Shown here: positions 61,773-64,000 of the stretch, piece by piece | Numbering within the stretch: position 1 is the stretch's first letter | Layout: each line of letters opens with the position of its first letter | Source of the DNA: Chrysogorgia sp. JL179-B06 | Lineage: Eukaryota; Cnidaria; Anthozoa; Scleralcyonacea; Chrysogorgiidae | Direction of reading: 5' to 3' | DNA: 64,000 bases | Assembly: GCA_035772405.1 (NCBI GenBank) | Contig: JAYKKM010000375.1 | Coordinates: forward strand, 1,899,501 to 1,963,500 | Program-made: the position numbers and the translations under genes | Notes under the pieces: generated by a model | What the model was told of the DNA's origin: nothing | The model's input: the letters and a program-made list of their open reading frames with translations, nothing else | Database searches by the model: none

Positions 61773-63441
61773 TTATAGGCTTTCTGCCGGAAAGTGGGGG
61801 CGTATGTGGGGGACAAAGCATGAGGTCATGGCTTTGTTTGCGTTGATTACGCGAAATTTATTACGATGACGACACTGTGAAATTATTTCCGCTCTTTTGT
61901 TGAGTAAACTATTCTTATTTTTTTCTTTTAAAATACAAAATTTTTCTTCTAAACATAAATTGCATCGTTTTGATCCTCCTGTGTACGAAATAGAATGTTT
62001 TAGAATTTGCCAATTAATACTGAAATCTTTATTGTTTTCTTTCAATGTCCAAATATATTTCGAAAGTTCGGTGTCATTTTCATGCTTTTTATGTTGAAAA
62101 GATTTAGTGTGGTTGGCCAATCGCTCTTTGAATGTGGTTGCAGTCATACCAATGTAGTGTTTTATTTCGTTTGTGATGTTTACTGTCACTGTTGCTTTGT
62201 ATACTATGTCTCTAGTCATGCATTGTTCTTGAAGCGGGCAAATGGTGTTCTCTCTACAACTGCAATTAGTAGCGTCCCTATCCTGCGGTTTGATGTTCCT
62301 AGCTATGCGTGCATTGTGCTTAGTGATTATTGACTTAACATTGTTCATGCAGCTGTGACTTACTTTAACTGTATTTCTGCTAAAAATCTTATGGAGCTTG
62401 TGGTGCGGAGGGAAATGTTTGTCAATTAGGCTAAGGAAATTACGTCCTATGTTAGTGCTGACACTCTTGCTAAATGGTGGGTTGAACCAAATGATATTGC
62501 GTTGCCTATTCCTACGTGGTCGTTGCGGTGTATCATGAGTGTAGCTAAGTTCATGATTAAAGTTGCTGTGCCTAAGCGCGTTCTGATATAAGGGTGCAGA
62601 TTCCTGAAAAGTTTGCTCATCTGACGAAAGGAGTTTAATGCGTTTGTTAATTGATGCAGGTAGTTGCCTTGTTATGCTTGGTGGATGGTTAGAGTGCATA
62701 TTTATGTATAGCGGATCGTCATTGGGCTTCCTATAGGGCCTATAGTTTTCCATTGTTAAGGTCGAAAGTTACATCTAAAAAGTTTACTATACGTAAATTT
62801 GATTCGGCGGTGATTTTTAGGTCAAATTGCTCGAAAATGTTGTGGAGATCTTTTCTTGTTTTGTCTGCTAAACGTGCTGATTTACTTTTTATGATAGCCA
62901 AACCGTCATCTCTATATAGGCCGATGCTTTCTTTGCCAAATTTCTTACTTAGGTGGTTTAAAATGAAAAGGCCTACGAGCTCACAAATTTCCGCGCCGTC
63001 GAAACTGCCCATGGTAACGTCGAACAAATTCTTGCTATCTTTTTTTATCCATGAAATTCCGCTATTGAAAAGGAGAGATTTTCTAGCGTGTTTTATTATT
63101 GAAATGTTGTTTTGAGGTATAGTAGCCAAATTTGAAGCCCAGGACAGAGCTTGGTCCAATAGTTTTTCAGAAATAGATGGATAGAAATCGACAATGTCAA
63201 ATGAAATGAAACTGTGTCTGTCCTTATCTTTTATATTGCCAAACCACTCAATAACTTGTTTTGTATTTCTCCATTGATTTAAATTCAGTTTTTGTCTCAA
63301 ATTAGAATTAATTTTGTCCAAAATAGCTTTGCTTAGTTTTCCGGATTCGCTTTTGGCGGGGTTAATTAATCGACATTTTGGGTTGTTTTCGAAATTTTCT
63401 TTGTGGTCTTTTAAAGATATAAATGCTTCGCGTTTTTTCAT
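61773..63441 (-). pseudogene. PLE copy 2: RT plus GIY-YIG endonuclease
   Basis: Upstream frame 62740-63441 covers RT motifs through FDIVDFYPSI, MGSFDGAEICEL and YRDDGLAII. Downstream frame 61773-62753 has the cysteine cluster, GIY-YIG motif and CNLC segment. They are split by one extra T (TTTTCC at 62746-62749). The N-terminal about 180 codons are missing. Confidence 0.87.
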
Positions 63442-63448
63442 TTTTTCA

Positions 63449-63452
<4 letters not shown>

Positions 63453-63506
<54 letters not shown>
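63453..63506. repeat. (TA)n microsatellite
   Basis: TA tract joining PLE copy 2 to a host flank that, in its paralogue at 2999, is also preceded by (TA)n. Confidence 0.9.
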
Positions 63507-63510
<4 letters not shown>

Positions 63511-63575
63511 TTCGTTCTTATTTATTGTATGTACATAAGAAAGAATAGGTAATAACCAGAATTCATACTTTACAG

Positions 63576-63698
63576 ATATTGAAGAATGTTCTCAAGCACC
63601 CACTCCTTGTCATGAACATGCTAACTGCATTGAACTGCTCGGATCTTTCAACTGCTCTTGTCGTGAAGGTTTTCACGGAAATGAAACATTCTGTGAAG
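63576..63698 (+). CDS. Host exon: calcium-binding EGF domain
   Basis: A 123-bp phase 1-1 exon encoding DIEECSQAPTPCHEHANC...GSFNCSCREGFHGNETFCEG, with AG acceptor and GT donor. It is the next visible host exon after the transposon block. Confidence 0.8.
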
Positions 63699-63797
63699 GT
63701 TTGTATTACATTTTTTTTAGCAAATATAGCAAATTTATGTGGTAAATATTTTTCTGTGCAAGCTGTGTTAAGTTGTCAATACTCAGAAAAGCTGTTA

Positions 63798-63870
63798 GCT
63801 CCAGACAGGACTTGCACACGCAACCTTCTGAATGCTACCATAAGCCAGACGCTCAAACCTTCGAACCACG
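63798..63870 (-). repeat. tRNA-derived SINE head
   Basis: Copy of 3289-3361. The B-box region reads GTGCAAGTCC here instead of GTTCAAGTCC. Confidence 0.58.
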
Positions 63871-64000
63871 ATAAATTAAATCGCTGCAGGACAAGGTTAA
63901 TTACGGTATTTAAACATGGAACGAGTCGAACCGTGTGTTCACAAATACTTGTTGGACTACGCATATATATATAGTCGTATTGTGTTAGTCAATATACAGT

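Larger units (their letters stand above)
61614..63452 (-). mobile_element. Penelope-like element copy 2 (5'-truncated, no Polinton)
   Basis: Second PLE, almost identical to copy 1, continuous across the Polinton target site (GATGCT about 62922-62927). Its 5' end is lost at the (TA)n tract after codons for the MKKREAFIS region. Confidence 0.88.
63507..64000. repeat. Segmental duplication (paralogue of 2999-3492)
   Basis: Host intron-exon-intron segment closely matching 2999-3492, including the EGF exon and the tRNA-like SINE at 63798-63870. Confidence 0.8.

Overview
Eukaryotic, AT-rich, repeat-laden nuclear DNA, most likely from an aquatic invertebrate (cnidarian is my best guess; nothing here proves it). 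Evidence: phase 1-1 exons encoding GCC2/GCC3 and calcium-binding EGF domains with AG/GT splice borders, long (TA)n tracts, tRNA-derived SINEs, a CR1/L2-like LINE, EN-containing Penelope-like elements (PLEs) and a complete Maverick/Polinton. There are no prokaryotic features.

Layout. 1-7.8 kb: plus-strand host gene made of repeated EGF exons that spread by segmental duplication (958-2490 is a paralogue of 5877-7775; 2999-3492 is a paralogue of 63507-64000). 6.3-51.4 kb: three head-to-tail, nearly identical units of about 15 kb (6299-21104, 21105-36238, 36239-51409). Each holds an EGF exon, a SINE inverted repeat, a canonical type I hammerhead ribozyme, a decayed LINE, the 3' half of a PLE, and the left 8 kb of a Polinton inserted in that PLE. 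Units 1 and 2 stop inside a Polinton gene and jump back to the host intron at a 4-bp TTGA microhomology. Unit 3 runs on through the rest of the Polinton. 60.5-63.45 kb: the other half of the interrupted PLE plus a second, tandem PLE copy that lacks the Polinton and so supplies the empty insertion site. 63.45-64 kb: (TA)n and another EGF exon.

The full Polinton spans 43377-60518 (17,142 bp, 444/446-bp terminal inverted repeats, 6-bp target duplication GATGCT). It encodes protein-primed DNA polymerase B, an RVE integrase with a C-terminal chromodomain, FtsK/HerA-type packaging ATPase (frameshifted), double-jelly-roll major capsid and penton-type minor capsid proteins. It also carries a BRO-N/VRR-NUC-like/zinc-finger protein, a zinc-ribbon protein resembling viral late transcription factor 3, a phage-fibre-like attachment candidate and several small membrane or coiled-coil proteins. 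Polymerase, integrase, ATPase and capsid proteins fit the self-synthesising, virus-like Polinton life style. I could not find the adenovirus-type maturation protease. Most genes have an AT-rich TATA(A/G)TATA-like box immediately before the ATG.

Most differences between the three units are one-base homopolymer indels, so copy-specific frameshifts may be sequencing or assembly error, and the triplication itself needs raw-read support. The signals I consider most novel are the canonical hammerhead ribozyme, the hammerhead-like core in the PLE end, the unusual accessory genes of the Polinton, and the triplication.
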